The notes beneath the pieces were generated by a model. It was not told the origin of the DNA. It saw only the letters and a list, made by a program, of their open reading frames with translations, and made no database searches. Made by a program: the position numbers and the translations under genes. Shown one piece after another: positions 1 through 12,281 of a stretch of DNA of 64,000 bases (the first letter of the stretch is position 1; every line of letters starts with the position of its first letter). This stretch comes from Phoronis australis. Its lineage: Eukaryota; Phoronida; Phoronidae. The DNA is taken from contig NMRA01000131.1 in assembly GCA_002633005.1 (NCBI GenBank), forward strand, positions 745,808-809,807, read 5' to 3'.

Positions 1-2
1 AT

Positions 3-92
3 GTGAAAGAGCAGCCAACCAAAGCCATCAGTAGGAATGATGTAACTAGCATGCCTGCCAGACAGATACCTCTTGCAGCCATCAACTGGTAA
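3..92 (+). CDS. Putative last exon of a plus-strand gene entering from the left (unidentified)
   Basis: Frame 3 is open from the window edge for 29 codons (starts VKEQPTKAIS, ends LAAINW) and closes with TAA at 90-92. About 255 bases later there is a canonical AATAAA (347-352), and the DNA after that changes to a CpG-normal, repeat-rich character. Together this fits the last coding exon and 3' UTR of a gene whose body lies outside the window. I do not recognise the peptide. An open stretch of this length can occur by chance, so the call rests mainly on the polyadenylation signal and the composition change. Confidence 0.3.
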   Translation: MKEQPTKAISRNDVTSMPARQIPLAAINW

Positions 93-346
93 TAGCAAAA
101 GACACATCAGAACTGAGACTGTTCATATGACCTATAGGAGACCAGCAACACCACAAGAGGGACAGCCTGACTGGAAACTACATAAAAGTACCAAGTTACA
201 AGAACTGCATAATTGTAGCAGCCTGTTGGAACAAGCGACCAATTGTTGACATGTAGAATGGACAGAAGCCAATGGACTTATTGTTTACAGTCAAAGGGCA
301 ATGACACTATTCAAGAACTTCATTGAACACTTTGAAATGTCAGTAT

Positions 347-352
347 AATAAA
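347..352 (+). terminator. Candidate polyadenylation signal AATAAA
   Basis: AATAAA lies 255 bases after the stop at 90-92, followed by T/A-rich sequence. It is a plausible 3' end for the gene entering from the left edge. Confidence 0.35.
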
Positions 353-621
353 TAGTGCACTTAATTAAAAAAAGTGAATAAATATCATTGGGGGAGGGTC
401 CTTCTAATGGGGGTTATAACAGTGCGTGTGTATGTAAAAGTTTCTGAACTGAACAAATTTGACTAAACTAAGGAAAATTTCGGTGAACACAATATTCATT
501 TCTTTTTTTTTTAAAGCAATTGTAAGCAGTCTGATACACATTGTACCAGTTGTATGCAGGCCGCGCATGTGGGCCCATTACACTACTCACCTGGAACCGT
601 TGTATGCTTTAACAGTGTATA

Positions 622-815
622 TATACCGTAATCGTTCGGGTTAACACCCTGGGCGGTTAAATTGGCGAATTCAAAAAATCGGGGGAGGGCGGTTAACCGA
701 GCAGTGAGCGGTTAAATCGAAAATCCACCTAAAGTAGGGGATGGGCGGTTAACCGAACATGGGCGCTTATTACGACAGACAACCGCCCTGGGCGGTTAAT
801 CTTACCTGGCGATCT
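622..815 (+). mobile_element. Left end of a TACCGTAATCG-TIR element with GGGCGGTTAA sub-repeats
   Basis: The segment opens with TACCGTAATCGTTCGGGTTA and then repeats a GGGCGGTTAA(A/C)C(G/C)GA motif several times, each copy followed by a variant of AAATCCACTTAAAGTCGGGG. The mirror image of the opening sequence is found at about 3,034-3,056. Related copies occur at 34.6 kb and, diverged, at 8.8 kb. This is a terminal region of a DNA transposon family. No transposase is visible. Confidence 0.65.
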
Positions 816-2824
816 AAATCCCGACACGACAATCATACTCGGAACGCGTAGCCCTTTTCAAAGAGCTTTATCGTCACGTCGCTAAATGACTGTGAAAACA
901 TCATAACAGCGGATGATCCCAACAAAGGTTCTCTTGCCCTCAGATTAGTCATTCACTATTAAATTTACAAAATTGCTGAGTATGATAGCCCCGTGCCGTC
1001 CTGCGGTGCGCAGACGACCAGTGACCTCGCAGCCTCCACTAGAATAAAAACTGTCTCATGATGTGACCCTGCTTAAGTGCGCGCGTGCAAGCTTCACGTG
1101 GTGCAGAGGTCAGACATCAAATTTATGGTTACAGTCTCGTATTATATGTAGCTGTCAAGTTCTGACTCAGACAGCAGTTTTAAAATTGGTTGTAATAAAA
1201 ATTTGAAAAACTTAACTCTGTTTTTTTTTGTGTTTGGGATGTTATAGTCGACACTCCGTGACTCAATGACATTTTCAGCGTATGGTTCTGCGGCTAGCTG
1301 TCTTATCTCGACAGCCCGGCATTGCTCTCTTGCCGTTGCGCCAAACATGCTATGCAAGGAAGTAAGACAAGGATCGGGGGTGGTCGAGCCAGTCGTCGAT
1401 CAAGAATAAAATTTCAAGCAACTGCATAAATATGTTACAAAATGTCAGAAAACAGCAATGTTTCAATTCATTATTCTAAACGATCATCTTACCAAACTTC
1501 GTGGTGGAAAAACATTTATTTTTCAGGCAAGATGTCCAGATTATCCTATTTATATCACTTGTAATATCGCACTGCGGCACTGTTCGGTCCCGCTGTTATC
1601 GCGCAATGTCTCAGTCGGCTGACAATCGTGATTTGGAAATGCCGTCACGTAATATAATGGCCTCTTTCAATATGCATCTCGTTTTTTATGGCCAAAGATA
1701 GTGGCGGTATTCAGCACGCACGTAGGGACTACGTGTGAGTCACCTGTCAATCACATGTTGGTGTCAAGGTAACAAGAACTCCAAAGTGTGGGAACTTTAG
1801 TGCGCACATGCACCACTACAAATCAGTCACACATAGCGACAGTCCGAAGTAACAAAAACGGGTGTGACTATGTGCTTTTAGCTGTTGTTAGGAAAGACCC
1901 AGTTCTTTACGATATTCCTCCGTTGCCAATGTTCCCCAAAACTGCGATGTCAAGTCTATTGCCATATTTCCCGGCTCGATGCTCCCTAAGCCCATCCCTT
2001 TAACTAGCTGTGTGAATCTCCTACCCACTATCGTCAAGCAGTCTACGTCGTAGATATTTCAGACTCGAATGGTAAGAATTTTTGTTCAGGCTGAAAATGG
2101 CCATTGTATAAACAAAATTATTCTGGATGGCTAAAAAGGGGATGTGGAAACGATAATTCACACAGTCACGCTTACGTGCAGACTGACGCAAGAAGAGTAA
2201 AGAACAGTCAGCGACATTAGTTAAATCTGCTAACCAGTTTGACTGAGATGCAATAAGCGAAAAACAAAATTTGACTAGCCGTTTTTTATTACTTCAAAAT
2301 TATACACAAACATACATTATTGCCAACGTTTGAATTCAGAAATTGACAGGCAGCAACAAAATCGGTAACCGAGTAAGGAACTTGTACTGTCCCTTCGGTC
2401 GCCCCACATCCTCTATAACCCGGCAGTTATATTCATCAAAATATTGAGAATTTGACATCTTTCCGTGAGTTGTGAGATTTGTTCAAATCACGAGAGCTTC
2501 CCACCTTAATAGAATTTGGACGGTTGGCAAAACCATTGTCACATTTTTCTGGCCTGATTTTTTCGAATATATGTTTTATCTAGTGCACTGCAGACGGAAA
2601 CTCAGCGCGGCAGACAAAGTTGCTGAAAGCGGAGGTTTTGACGGTGGCGGCGTTCTTAAACTTTGCAAACACGGGAAGAAAATAAAGAGACAAAAAAGTT
2701 CAAGCATTATATTTTGAAGTGAGTTCATGACCCAAGACAATAACTCGTTACCTGTATTGTAATTCAGATTGCTAAACCACCGTCTCGGGAGTCCCGGCAT
2801 CATTGCACTCATTGTGATCATCGA
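816..2824. other. CpG-normal interval between the two TACCGTAATCG ends; no gene supported
   Basis: About 2 kb with CpG near expectation and several short open frames on both strands (for example 1,788-2,003 + and 2,576-2,926 -). None has recognisable motifs, good splice sites or a matching neighbour. It may be the interior of one long TIR element whose ends are at 622 and 3,056, or unrelated DNA between two insertions. I could not find a transposase signature. Confidence 0.5.
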
Positions 2825-3056
2825 TCTTTTTCTAAAAGTCGGGGAATCGCGCGTTTCCTTAGCACTAGGCGCTAAATCTTCATTCTTTAAAAGTCGGGGA
2901 TGGGCGCTTAACCGAGAGGTGGGCACTTAACTGGAAATCTTCAAAAATCGCACGGGGGGCGGTTAACTGAGCAGTGGGCGGTTAAATCGAAAATCCACTT
3001 AAAGTCGGGGATGGGCAGTTAACTGAGCATGGGCGTTAACCCGAACGATTATGGTA
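2825..3056 (-). mobile_element. Right end of the TACCGTAATCG-TIR element
   Basis: The segment contains repeated GGGCGGTTAACTGAGCA / GGGCGGTTAAATCGAAA units and closes with GGGCGTTAACCCGAACGATT followed by ATGGTA. That is the near-perfect inverse of the sequence at 622-650. The internal unit AAAATCCACTTAAAGTCGGGGATGGGCRGTTAA is shared almost letter for letter with 715-760. Confidence 0.65.
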
Positions 3057-3065
3057 GTTATAAAA

Positions 3066-3190
3066 CCAAGCTGAGGAGCTATAGGCCTAACTCAAACGTC
3101 TAGCAGTGTGCCCAGTGGGACTCAAACCCTCGACCTTCATCATAGCAAGCCGACACTCATCCCAATAGTCCACAGTGCCTTCTCATCCAT
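3066..3190 (-). mobile_element. tRNA-derived SINE, copy 1
   Basis: Read on the minus strand it has a tRNA-like head with an internal promoter. The A-box-like TGGACTATTGGGATGAG is at 3,172-3,156 and the B-box-like GGGTTTGAGTCCCAC at 3,129-3,115. A non-tRNA body follows (CACACTGCTAGAC..TTGAGT..GG..CTCCTC). The same body and boxes recur at 19.6 kb. The copy lies immediately outside the TIR end at 3,056. Confidence 0.7.
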
Positions 3191-4419
3191 TTATGTTTTT
3201 ACTAGAATTCATTCCAGCTCTTGCTAAATCTCATTGTGGCTACATTTACACGGAAGACAGGTGACGAGGAGTACCTAACCCGGAACAGCTGATCGAGCGC
3301 AAGTGAGTGAGTAAACTCGACTGAAACGGAGCAAGTTGACACCGCGGCAGCCAATTTCGACACTGGTTTGAGACGTAAAGCGAGTTGCACTCGATCACTC
3401 GCTCCAATGTTAAAGACACGTCTCAATACAACTGGAGCAGGGTAGAAAGGGATCATCTCTCAATGCGCTTACTTTATTTAATAGCGTACATACCGCCGGG
3501 TGTACCTGCCATTTCTCTTAAAACAATACTGATATTGTTAATTCGAACGTGCGCAGACTGTGTTCATGTGATTGAATTTCGTCCTGATCAAGTTTGCCAT
3601 AATGTCGTGTAAATGCGACTTAAGTGGAGCAAGTCGCACACTGACCACTGACATGATGACAACTGACACGATGACAACTGTTACTCCTGTAAAAGCGGCT
3701 TAAAATCTCAACAGGTGTCGTTCTATCCATGTTGTCAAAGTCCTGATCACTTACTAAGTACCCGGTACATTACAGAAATATACAATCAGGGTTAGGCACG
3801 ATAACACTCTCATTAAACTCTGACAAAGGTTCAACAAAAGTGATATTTTATTGTGACAAAACCTCAACTCAACAGCTAAATGATCCTGGCAAGATGTTTA
3901 TCAAAGATTGCCAGTCTAGTAGTGTTCTGTTGGAGTCTGGTTTATTTTATGAACTGCTGTAAAGCTCACTACAACATCAGGTGTGCCGGGTCGAAAAACA
4001 GTTTCCGACCTTGAGACTCTCCGTAACATCACAAGACAACTGAAGCTTCCGATACAAAAATCTGCACAGCAGTACTATTACCGTGCTCATGCCTATCCAT
4101 GCCACATAATTCATAACTGATTTTTCAGTAAACTTACGTACTTAAACTGCGTCAAAAAGTTAATCAAAATGCCCATGATACCTTTGGACTGTTACACAGA
4201 CTATTTTCAGCCATTTTCTGTTGTCTAGTACTGTAGATCTCATGTTTGAACAATAGATAATTCTAATAAATTGAATATTTTAGTTCAATACAGGTCAGCA
4301 AAAACAGAATGCCTACAACCCTACAGGAAAAAAATGTAACAAAGCTGTCAATAACAAACATTTTTTACCCATATTTACAACATCAGGAGACCTTGACATA
4401 AATGTCATTTACCCATGAT

Positions 4420-4893
4420 CAGGCCTTTATGCAGCGTATGTCCTGGGCGGCCAAATGGACGCCCTAGCACTAATATGGATGCCCTTGGCCCCAATGTATC
4501 ATTTGGACACCCACTGTCAATAGGAACCTTTCAAGTTTGGACTGGCACATTGTAATGAACACTAGGAAGCCTCTGAAGGCTCACAGTGGGGGCTCTTTTT
4601 TCAAAGCAGGAAGAAATATACAATGTATATACAAAGTATATACAATGTTGCTATGCTCACACTTGGTTGATAGCATTGTAAGTCTTACAGTTTTTTTAGT
4701 GAAAATGCTCACTACAGAAGGCTGTTCCGTAAACTTAGAAGCAAAAACCTTGGTCTATGCATTTTTGTAAAAAAAATCTGTGTTTGGGGGGATTGCTGGG
4801 GGTGGGGGGTTACACGTCGGAATCATGGACGCCCTGGAATATTGGGAACCCCATTTTGGACGCCCTATTTTCGAAATCCTGGATAAAGGCCTG
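4420..4893. mobile_element. MITE-like element with CAGGCCTTTAT terminal inverted repeats
   Basis: CAGGCCTTTAT at 4,420-4,430 is matched by its exact inverse ATAAAGGCCTG at 4,883-4,893. Inside each end lies a related GGACGCCCTA/GGGCGGCCAAATGGACGCCC block. The element is about 474 bp, with no coding capacity. It lies downstream of the putative minus-strand gene's stop codon. Confidence 0.6.
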
Positions 4894-5072
4894 CCCACGA
4901 TGCAATGCACAATCTTCCAAACCAAATGTAAAATACTTATAGCAAACAAAAGCCGCATTAAACCAGGTCAGTAACCTATTGGTTCCGTTCTCATCAAGGT
5001 TTGCCAACTCAAAATTCTTAAATTTTCACTTTTAAACGTCTACCCCAAATTTTTATATTTAACGCTACTCAT

Positions 5073-5142
5073 TTACATTTGAGTAACCAACGGGTCAGTT
5101 TCAGCAGGACCAGTGGCCCTGTCCAGACAAGGAACAGACATA
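5073..5142 (-). CDS. Putative last exon of an unidentified minus-strand gene
   Basis: A pyrimidine-rich acceptor (CCTTTTCTTCAAACAG) precedes this segment. Read with one leading base, as the upstream exon at 5,557-5,614 requires, it is open (SMSVPCLDRATG..) and ends at TAA 5,075-5,073. The full four-exon model (12,281-11,975; 7,415-7,368; 5,614-5,557; 5,142-5,073) totals 483 nt, exactly 160 codons plus stop. I recognise no domain. A second frame here is also open and hydrophobic (CLFLVWTGPLVLLKLT), so the reading frame depends on the upstream exons being right. Confidence 0.3.
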
Positions 5143-5556
5143 CTGTTTGAAGAAAAGGTGATACAAATTCTAATATCGTCATAGTTGTGTGCAAAAATGG
5201 TAATCAATCAGGTGAGTGATTTGAACTTTCTGGTTAAAGTCCACCTCCATTTCTCAAAAGTTTTTAAACGCACATATACTGAGTTTAATGCCTACCCCCA
5301 CCTCCAATGTTTCAGTTACCCTATTCAAGTACCCTGGCCATTGACCCAGACCTGTTACAAGGATGATAACCTCTTTTCCAACTCAAATCTACATTCCCTC
5401 CAAGGATATTTCAGCAACATTTAGCTGATGAATTAACATGCACTTAACTAAATCAATCCTAAATGCAATGGAATCAAAACATTTTACTCAGAAACGCTGT
5501 TGTAAACAAAACAACCAGCGAATTTATGTAATGGACCTGTGACTTTTAACTCTTAC

Positions 5557-5614
5557 CTCTGAAGGTTTTCTGGCACTAGAACCAGCCAAGTTAGTGCCTC
5601 TGCGCCCTGGACAG
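5557..5614 (-). CDS. Putative third exon of the unidentified minus-strand gene
   Basis: The segment is flanked on the minus strand by an acceptor (..CTTGGTGTAG) and a strong donor (CAGAG|GTAAGA). With two leading bases, the phase left by the exon at 7,368-7,415, it reads AVQGAEALTWLVLVPENLQ and leaves phase 2. An alternative frame is also open, so this is a phase-supported proposal rather than a proven exon. Confidence 0.35.
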
Positions 5615-7367
5615 CTACACCAAGACCATTCCAGACAAGACAGATAGAGAACAAAGAAAAATCTAGTTGTCGCTCTCAGGAGGAATACTTTAATTACCAC
5701 CAGAGAAGTGTATTATAATCAATAGTAGTGGCTCAGTGACAGTTCCTTTGTTAGACAGAGATAGTACAAGACATGCCATTAAGTACCACATGAATTACCC
5801 TCCTAACGACAAATTACTCCATAGGACAGAAGCCATGCAGTCTAAGTTTACCTCAGAATTTACCAAGCATTAGTACAAAATCAATACAGCAATCAGTCAC
5901 AATTTAATTTTGATTAATCTTTAAGTTTCCTTCATTTACTCTAGGATCTGTGAACTGCTGAAGACAGCATGTGCCAGTCGTGTTATTTATGGAGGCATAC
6001 CCCCACAGAGTGAACCCCCTCCCTAGGCAAGCAAGCAAAGTAGTTCAGCCACAAACTGTCAATTCTGTAATAACACCAACTAAATGAAGTAAAGCACCAA
6101 TAAAAGAGGTGATAGATAGTATGTAAGCATGTGTTAAAGGTATCTGTGGACAAGACAGTCATTGAAATCTTCGACCATTTGGTGGACAACTGTGAAGAGA
6201 TCTCATTAATAAATGACCCCCTACATTGCGTACAGACACAGGAGTAATGAGCACTTGGCAGTATCATATTCTGATAACGTTCGGAAGTACACTGCACCTC
6301 GATTAAGTACTGCGGTGTAAACTGACCTCAGACCGGATCAAGCTATTCAAAAGTAAAGCTAAGCTCTAGTTAGACTGTCACTGCAGTCACAAATAAATTG
6401 CAATGCGACAAAATGTGTTGTGTCTCGGGCAAACAAAAGATCATATCTGATAACAATGCATTTTCATTGTTTTCACCAACCCTAATATGACCGGCGTAGT
6501 CGCAAACAGATTTCAATGCAATCAAATGTTTTGTGTCTACAGCAAAGAATAGATAGTCTGACAGAATTGCACTTTGATTGATTTTAGTCGTATTTAAGTA
6601 TAATTTTCCCCAAATAAACAGGTACTATATACAAAGTCAACAGTTCCATCCCATGTGAGTGATGCACATTTAATGGCAATCACAGCAGACTTTTAAAACT
6701 GACTGACTGCCACTGACCAAGATAAAATGTAATTACTTTCAATTATTTTCGTGTTATATATTGTGATCTCCAGCATCGCTACACTTTAATTTGATCATTA
6801 CAAACAGTACAGGGTCATCAAAGCCCCAACTCTAGATTTATAAGACAAGCTTATTTCCACTGAGACCTACATATTTTCTGACAGCTATCTAAGGATCACT
6901 AGCACTAAATGCAAAATTAAGTTCTTTGATCACTGTTAATAGGATAACATAACCTTTAATTGGCAACATAAAATGAAAAAAGTCAGTCAACACGTATTAA
7001 TGAAGAAATATCTAGACAAATATCTAGACTAATACAAGAAAAATAGTCGCCACTTAAGAGTTAACACATGACTTGCTCTCATAATTTAATACTTCACATT
7101 TTTACCCATTTTTACTTGCAGCAAACAGTTTGCTTGGTTGGTCAGTAAAATCTGCCTCTTGCTTAAAAACATTTATGTCTGACATAAATAAATTATGTAC
7201 AGTATTATTCTATAATTACCTCACACATAATCAAATTGAAACTTATATATATTCCCCGACTTGGTTTTACATATATCTCCATCATTTAAAACAAAGATAA
7301 TTTGTTTGGTCACCAATTACCTTACCGCGATGTGGTATTATTTTATGTACACCAGGAGTGATGTCAC

Positions 7368-7415
7368 CTGCAGGACACTCTCTCCTGCCCCTGGTTCTAA
7401 TATGTTCAACTATTT
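7368..7415 (-). CDS. Putative second exon of the unidentified minus-strand gene
   Basis: A 48-nt segment lies between a good acceptor (ACCCTTTCCAG) and a CTGCAG|GTGACA donor on the minus strand. Only the frame with two leading bases is open (E)IVEHIRTRGRRECPA. That is the phase demanded by the first exon, which ends with one base. The encoded stretch is basic and has no recognised motif. Confidence 0.35.
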
Positions 7416-8642
7416 CTGGAAAGGGTTGCTTGATGCATTATGTCTATACAGAGGTCTATCTCTAATACAAGCACTAAGGATTCAGCTAAGTTTCGATTTA
7501 CAGACACCAACTTCCTTCACACATTCAGACTGCTGTCATAAGGAGGGCAGATAAGAGGTCAACTGAAGAGGTGAAGACTACAAAGCCCGATAGGGCCCCA
7601 AGACAGCCATGCAGACAACAGGAAGTCTTTTTAATTGCACACGAAATTGCTTTACACAAAACATTAGTGTACAGACAGGAACTACTGGGTAACCTATTAA
7701 CATATACCATACTACTATTTCAGCTGAAATGGAAACCAAGAAATAGCACAATAAGGTCTCGAAAGTTTCTTTTTCATACATAGTTGCAACAGATTACTGT
7801 CATCATAAGTTGAAATACCACCAGAGATAGATGTCTGGCAAACAAATATTGCCAGGTAAAGCAGGGAGTCAGTTAACACTGTTACACCCCTGTAAGTGAC
7901 TATTAAAGAGGCTTCTATATTCGCCTGTACCGATTTGTTTGAGAATGGAGCCATTTTTATTGTGGTATGGAAAAATACGAGTAACCTGTTCTATAATGTG
8001 CATTTAAAGCAGAACACTAGTGTCTTTTATGCTAGGTGTGCATGGTAAGAACACAGATCTCTGGTTATTTGGACATACATTTTTCCACCTTCTGTTACCC
8101 AATCCCCCAGGCCTGTATTTACAGTAGAAAGTTAAGTAAACCAAACCCACCCCCCACCCCAATTGCAAAGTCAACGACCTAACTTGAGAAAATCTAATTA
8201 CAACATGTGTCTATAAAAACACAAGAAACAATAACACAGGGTATAACATACAGTTCAAACAGACAATCTTGGTCAACATGCATTTATCTCGTTATCACAT
8301 CAACACACCAGGAGGTGTATACAGGTTAGACAAGGTAGATGTCACATCCTGTCTATCACCCTTCTGTTGACACAGTTCATTGATAACCAGCCTATGATTA
8401 CAATACACAAGACACTACAGCATGTAGTCATATTTTCAAGGTTTAAACCAAGGGAGAGGGTATTGGCAACATGCTATACATCAAAACCAAAGACAAAGGG
8501 GGTAATACAGTAAAATAGAACCAAATTTGGAAAGATTGAGGCAAACTAGAGAAATTTTGTTTTTTCATTTTTTTGAAGATAAGTAACAACAAATTGAATA
8601 TTCTGTTTTCAAATTCTAATTTTATGAGTATAGTTACCTTAA

Positions 8643-8679
8643 TATATTCCTTCTTAAACCCGCTTTAAGAAGGAATATA
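8643..8679. repeat. Perfect 16-bp inverted repeat with a 5-nt loop
   Basis: TATATTCCTTCTTAAA is followed by CCCGC and then the exact inverse TTTAAGAAGGAATATA. It lies in the first intron of the putative minus-strand gene and is probably the core of a small foldback element. Weaker outer pairing continues (AGTTACCTTA / AACTATAAGGTAA). Confidence 0.75.
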
Positions 8680-8817
8680 CATAGGCAACTATAAGGTAAT
8701 GTATAGGAAATATGATTAGTGCTTTACACCTTTAAGCTCACAAGCCTGTAAGAATTCTTTGAAAAATGATTTAAAGTCAATTTTGGCACTTATATTTGTG
8801 TTAAATTGGTGACATTT

Positions 8818-8930
8818 TACCGTACCATAAAACTTCGGGTTAATACTCATGCTCACATAACTCCCCATCCCTTATTTTGAAAATTTTTGCGATCAAGAGC
8901 GGTAAGTGCCCACTGAACAACTAAGCGCCC
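8818..8930 (+). mobile_element. Diverged copy of the TACCGTA-TIR family
   Basis: The copy begins TACCGTACC..CTTCGGGTTAA and includes AGCGGTAAGTGCCCACTGAACAACTAAGCGCCCAC, which matches inverted pieces of the 0.6-kb and 3.0-kb ends. The right end is unclear. Confidence 0.4.
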
Positions 8931-8967
8931 ACTTTCTACTCATGAGAATGTTCAAAATCAGCACTAC

Positions 8968-9027
8968 ACCATTCACACACATTCATACACATGCACACAC
9001 ACACACAGCACACACATGCACACACAT
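8968..9027. repeat. (CA)n microsatellite, interrupted
   Basis: Runs of CACACA with occasional T/G interruptions over about 60 bp. No gene signal is associated with it. Confidence 0.85.
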
Positions 9028-10235
9028 CCATACAATTAAAGAGGGTATACAAGGCCTTAGCTGTAGTTCAAAGAAGTTTTACATGGATATTTTTACAACA
9101 GGAGCGAGTTACCAAATTTGAACTGAGAACAAAAGGATGCAGTTTGCCCTGATATTTATCTAACTTTGCAACACTTTGATGACACTTGTGTGGCAGGTCA
9201 GTCCCAAAATTTTGGTGGGTGTTTTTGCAATGTGTAGTTCCCCTCCCTCAAATTGCATACTTAGCTCAAATACACATCACATGTCAGTTAGAGAAAGTCC
9301 ATTCAACTTTTGCATTGGCAAAAAGCCTTGCAGTAAATATTGTTCAACTGCAGGTCCATCTGTGCCCTTCAAAAGGTCAAAGGTGGCCAAGCCAACTGCA
9401 CATGTTCAGGTATGCATCTATAAAAAACTTCTAGCAATTTATGATTTAAATTCACACCTTCGGTTATAAAACCCACCCACCCCCCCTCAACCCCCCATTT
9501 TCCATGTTCGTCAATTAAACGCCCACACCTAGTACAATAAAACATGAAAAATACATACCACAAAGTAATGATTTAAAACTTAAGCTATTATTAAAAGACA
9601 AAATTAATTTTTAAAGATCGAGTCCTACACAATTTATCGGCAATTAAACAGGTTGATAATTATGGATTCAATACAAACTAACAACTATGTGCAAAATAAA
9701 CTCAAGAGGGGGAGGAGTTTAAAAGAAATAGTGATACAATGTTTCCATTCAAATTAATTCTTCTCACCTTAACTGATACATTCTTGATGGAATAATGTTG
9801 TTATATCTTCAAGGTGAATAGAAGCCAGGCAAAGGTATCTGGCTGAATGTCGCTTATCAATATTTTAATCAGCTATTTACGGTATCTAATTGAAAAACTG
9901 AATCTCAAATGGAATTTATCTGTAAATAGATCTCCGGCTCAAATAAACTAACATTAGCTGCAATTCAATCTTAACAGAAATTTTCGGACTATGAACTCCT
10001 TCACAAAGCCTACAGTTCACAATACTTAGCTCAGGTGAAAATTCTTTCCCTTTTGTCCAATGAAAGCTAATGCTAATCTCATCAAGTATGTTTTAGATTC
10101 CAAGTTTAAACATTACATATAAAAACCACAAGTCCTGCAATAAAAGAAAAGACACTTCCAGTTGTTTTCACAACTATTTGACACTAAGAATAATCCATGC
10201 CATGGATATTTCAATTAGAAAACCATTTTTGAACT

Positions 10236-10450
10236 AAGGCAACAATGCTTCAGTTTGGGATTGTCTTCAAAATATGGGACACCAAAATTCAAGCTGAAAT
10301 TGAGCTTTCCCGATTCAGAAATTTGGGACATAGTCCATTTTTCCATTTATCATGTTTCTCAAACTAATGCGTTTTTCCATAACAGGATCTGAAAACTGAC
10401 TTGGTAAGTTCACTGGTAAAAAGTAACAAGTCGGAAAATCTGCCACCTTA
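10236..10450 (+). repeat. Dispersed repeat family R1, copy 1
   Basis: Contains ATGGGACACCAAAATTCAAG followed by CTGAAATTGAGCTTTCCCGATTCAG and a GTAAGTTCACTGGTAAAAA stretch. Diverged copies occur at about 20,180-20,410 (same order) and 27,165-27,260 (inverted). No terminal structure was found. Confidence 0.5.
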
Positions 10451-11974
10451 ATTCTCACCGCCCTAGTAGTGTGTACTTCCAACAGAATGGTTGTTGTGCA
10501 TCTCTTGCACATTTATTTCCAATATCACCATATCAACTCACAAATTTCAGATATCACTAACTCTGCCGTTTTTCTCACAACTGTTGAATTTGGAACGGCT
10601 AACCCGAAAATTTCTTAAATTTGGTACAGTTGAGCAATATAATTATTTTTTCAATCCTAACTGCACATTGTTCACCACAATTTTTACGATCTGTTCTATT
10701 AAAAGCCATTGTGAACACTAGCACAACACCTATTTACCTGAGATAGACATTTAGTGTCTTTATTCTTCATGACCTGCATAGACTACTTCTTCAACAAGTT
10801 ACCGATTTTATCCTTAGTCCTTACCCCCATTTCAGTGTACACTGTTTGACTCCTTGTAAATGGCGTGTTACTGACTCAGGTTGTATTTAGCATTATAGTA
10901 ATAATTAATATAACCCTAACACACTTTTGTTTGTCAATCTCACGTGCACGACAGAGGAATAGTTTTTTGGCCACACACTTTGACTACATCCCTGCAACCC
11001 ATGGTCATAAATAATAGACACTACCCATTGTATTTTTAGAGTGTTTTTTTTTTCAAACGGAGTGTGGAGTGTAACAGGAAGTTGGATTTGCATACGAAAC
11101 AACAGGGTCTATCTAATCACCAGCATAACATAAAAGAGGAAACAAGTTCATTGGTTCAAAAAGTTGCTAATTTAGGAACAGGAACTATAAGCAGACTAAC
11201 TACAGAGGGAGCAGTGTAAACAATGAAGTCTAAAAAGAACCCTTTGGCAATAAATATTTATAAAACTGGATAAAGGGCATGGGATTGGTGTACGTGACAA
11301 GAAATATAAACAAATGAAGAAACATATACAAACCTGAATTGTATGGGAGGAAGTGGTAATTCTCTGCGACCCATGAAGCTAAAATTCTTAAGTAGACCCG
11401 GGCAAAAAGAGGAGATGGCCTACACTATTGAAAAACTCAAAAACGAATCTATACAACATGCCAAAAGACACGATAAGAAGTACAACAAAAGAAAGAAATC
11501 AGGTTTTACTTCATATCTTTATGACCTCAGAATTGTACAGTCAATAGTGACCACACTTGGTATATGAGAAAAGGCCTGTAATGGCCCTGAGGCTAGAGTC
11601 TGAGAATGGCTTATTTACTGCCTTATCTGTCTGGCAGTTTCTTTATCAGCATTCAAAGTAAATTAAGTCCATTAAGAATGAATATTGCTTTTATCTAACA
11701 TTGCCAACCTGTCCCAGGTGACAGCTTTGGCATTGAAACGGTACTAAAGACATGTTAAGCTCCCTTTATCATGAAAAACATAAACTCCCCATAAACAAGA
11801 AGATGGTGAATTGCCTAGCAAAACATTTGCCTTGAGAATGAGTTATTCTTGAACCTGCCCTCAATGCCGAGTTATGAAAGAACTTGGGACAAGAAAGCAA
11901 TAACTCATAGCAGTGACCTTGGAGATTTCTACAGCTTCAGAAAATTATGTGAATAGCACAAAAAGCATATTTAC

Positions 11975-12281
11975 CGAAAAAATCTCGAAATGACAATGGT
12001 TCCAAGGGCCTGGCCTCGTCATCTTCATCACTGTCAACCTCCATTTGTTCTACGTTGACATCAATACTGGTCTCACGTAATGCCTCGGAGTCTTTGGCCA
12101 GTTGACCACTGACCACTGGCTCAAACAGTCTTGAGCCGTCTTGACCATAAATCCGACCATAACGTAGCGACATTCGTTTCCACTTGTCTGCCATACCAGG
12201 GTCGGTTGCAGAAGAGGCCAAATGATTCAACCTATCCATATAGCTGCTTCGGCCCGAATAATTCAAGCCAAAATGTGACAT
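11975..12281 (-). CDS. First coding exon of an unidentified minus-strand gene
   Basis: The frame opens at ATG 12,281 (context AACATGT) and runs 102 codons to a clean donor TTTTCG|GTAAAT at 11,975, leaving phase 1. The peptide starts MSHFGLNYSGRSSYMD and has an acidic patch (MEVDSDEDDEARPLEP, about residues 79-94), then SFRDFF. There is no signal peptide or membrane span, so the product is probably soluble and possibly nuclear. CpG density is much higher here and just upstream than in the flanks, as at the DUSP10 first exon. The frame continues open a few codons upstream of the ATG (QFINM), and an upstream AG exists at about 12,303, so it could instead be an internal exon. I do not recognise the family. 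Confidence 0.5.

Noticed and set aside
4755-4958. Short proline-rich ORFs on both strands
   Set aside because: They overlap the MITE-like element and a G-run. There is no coding signal.
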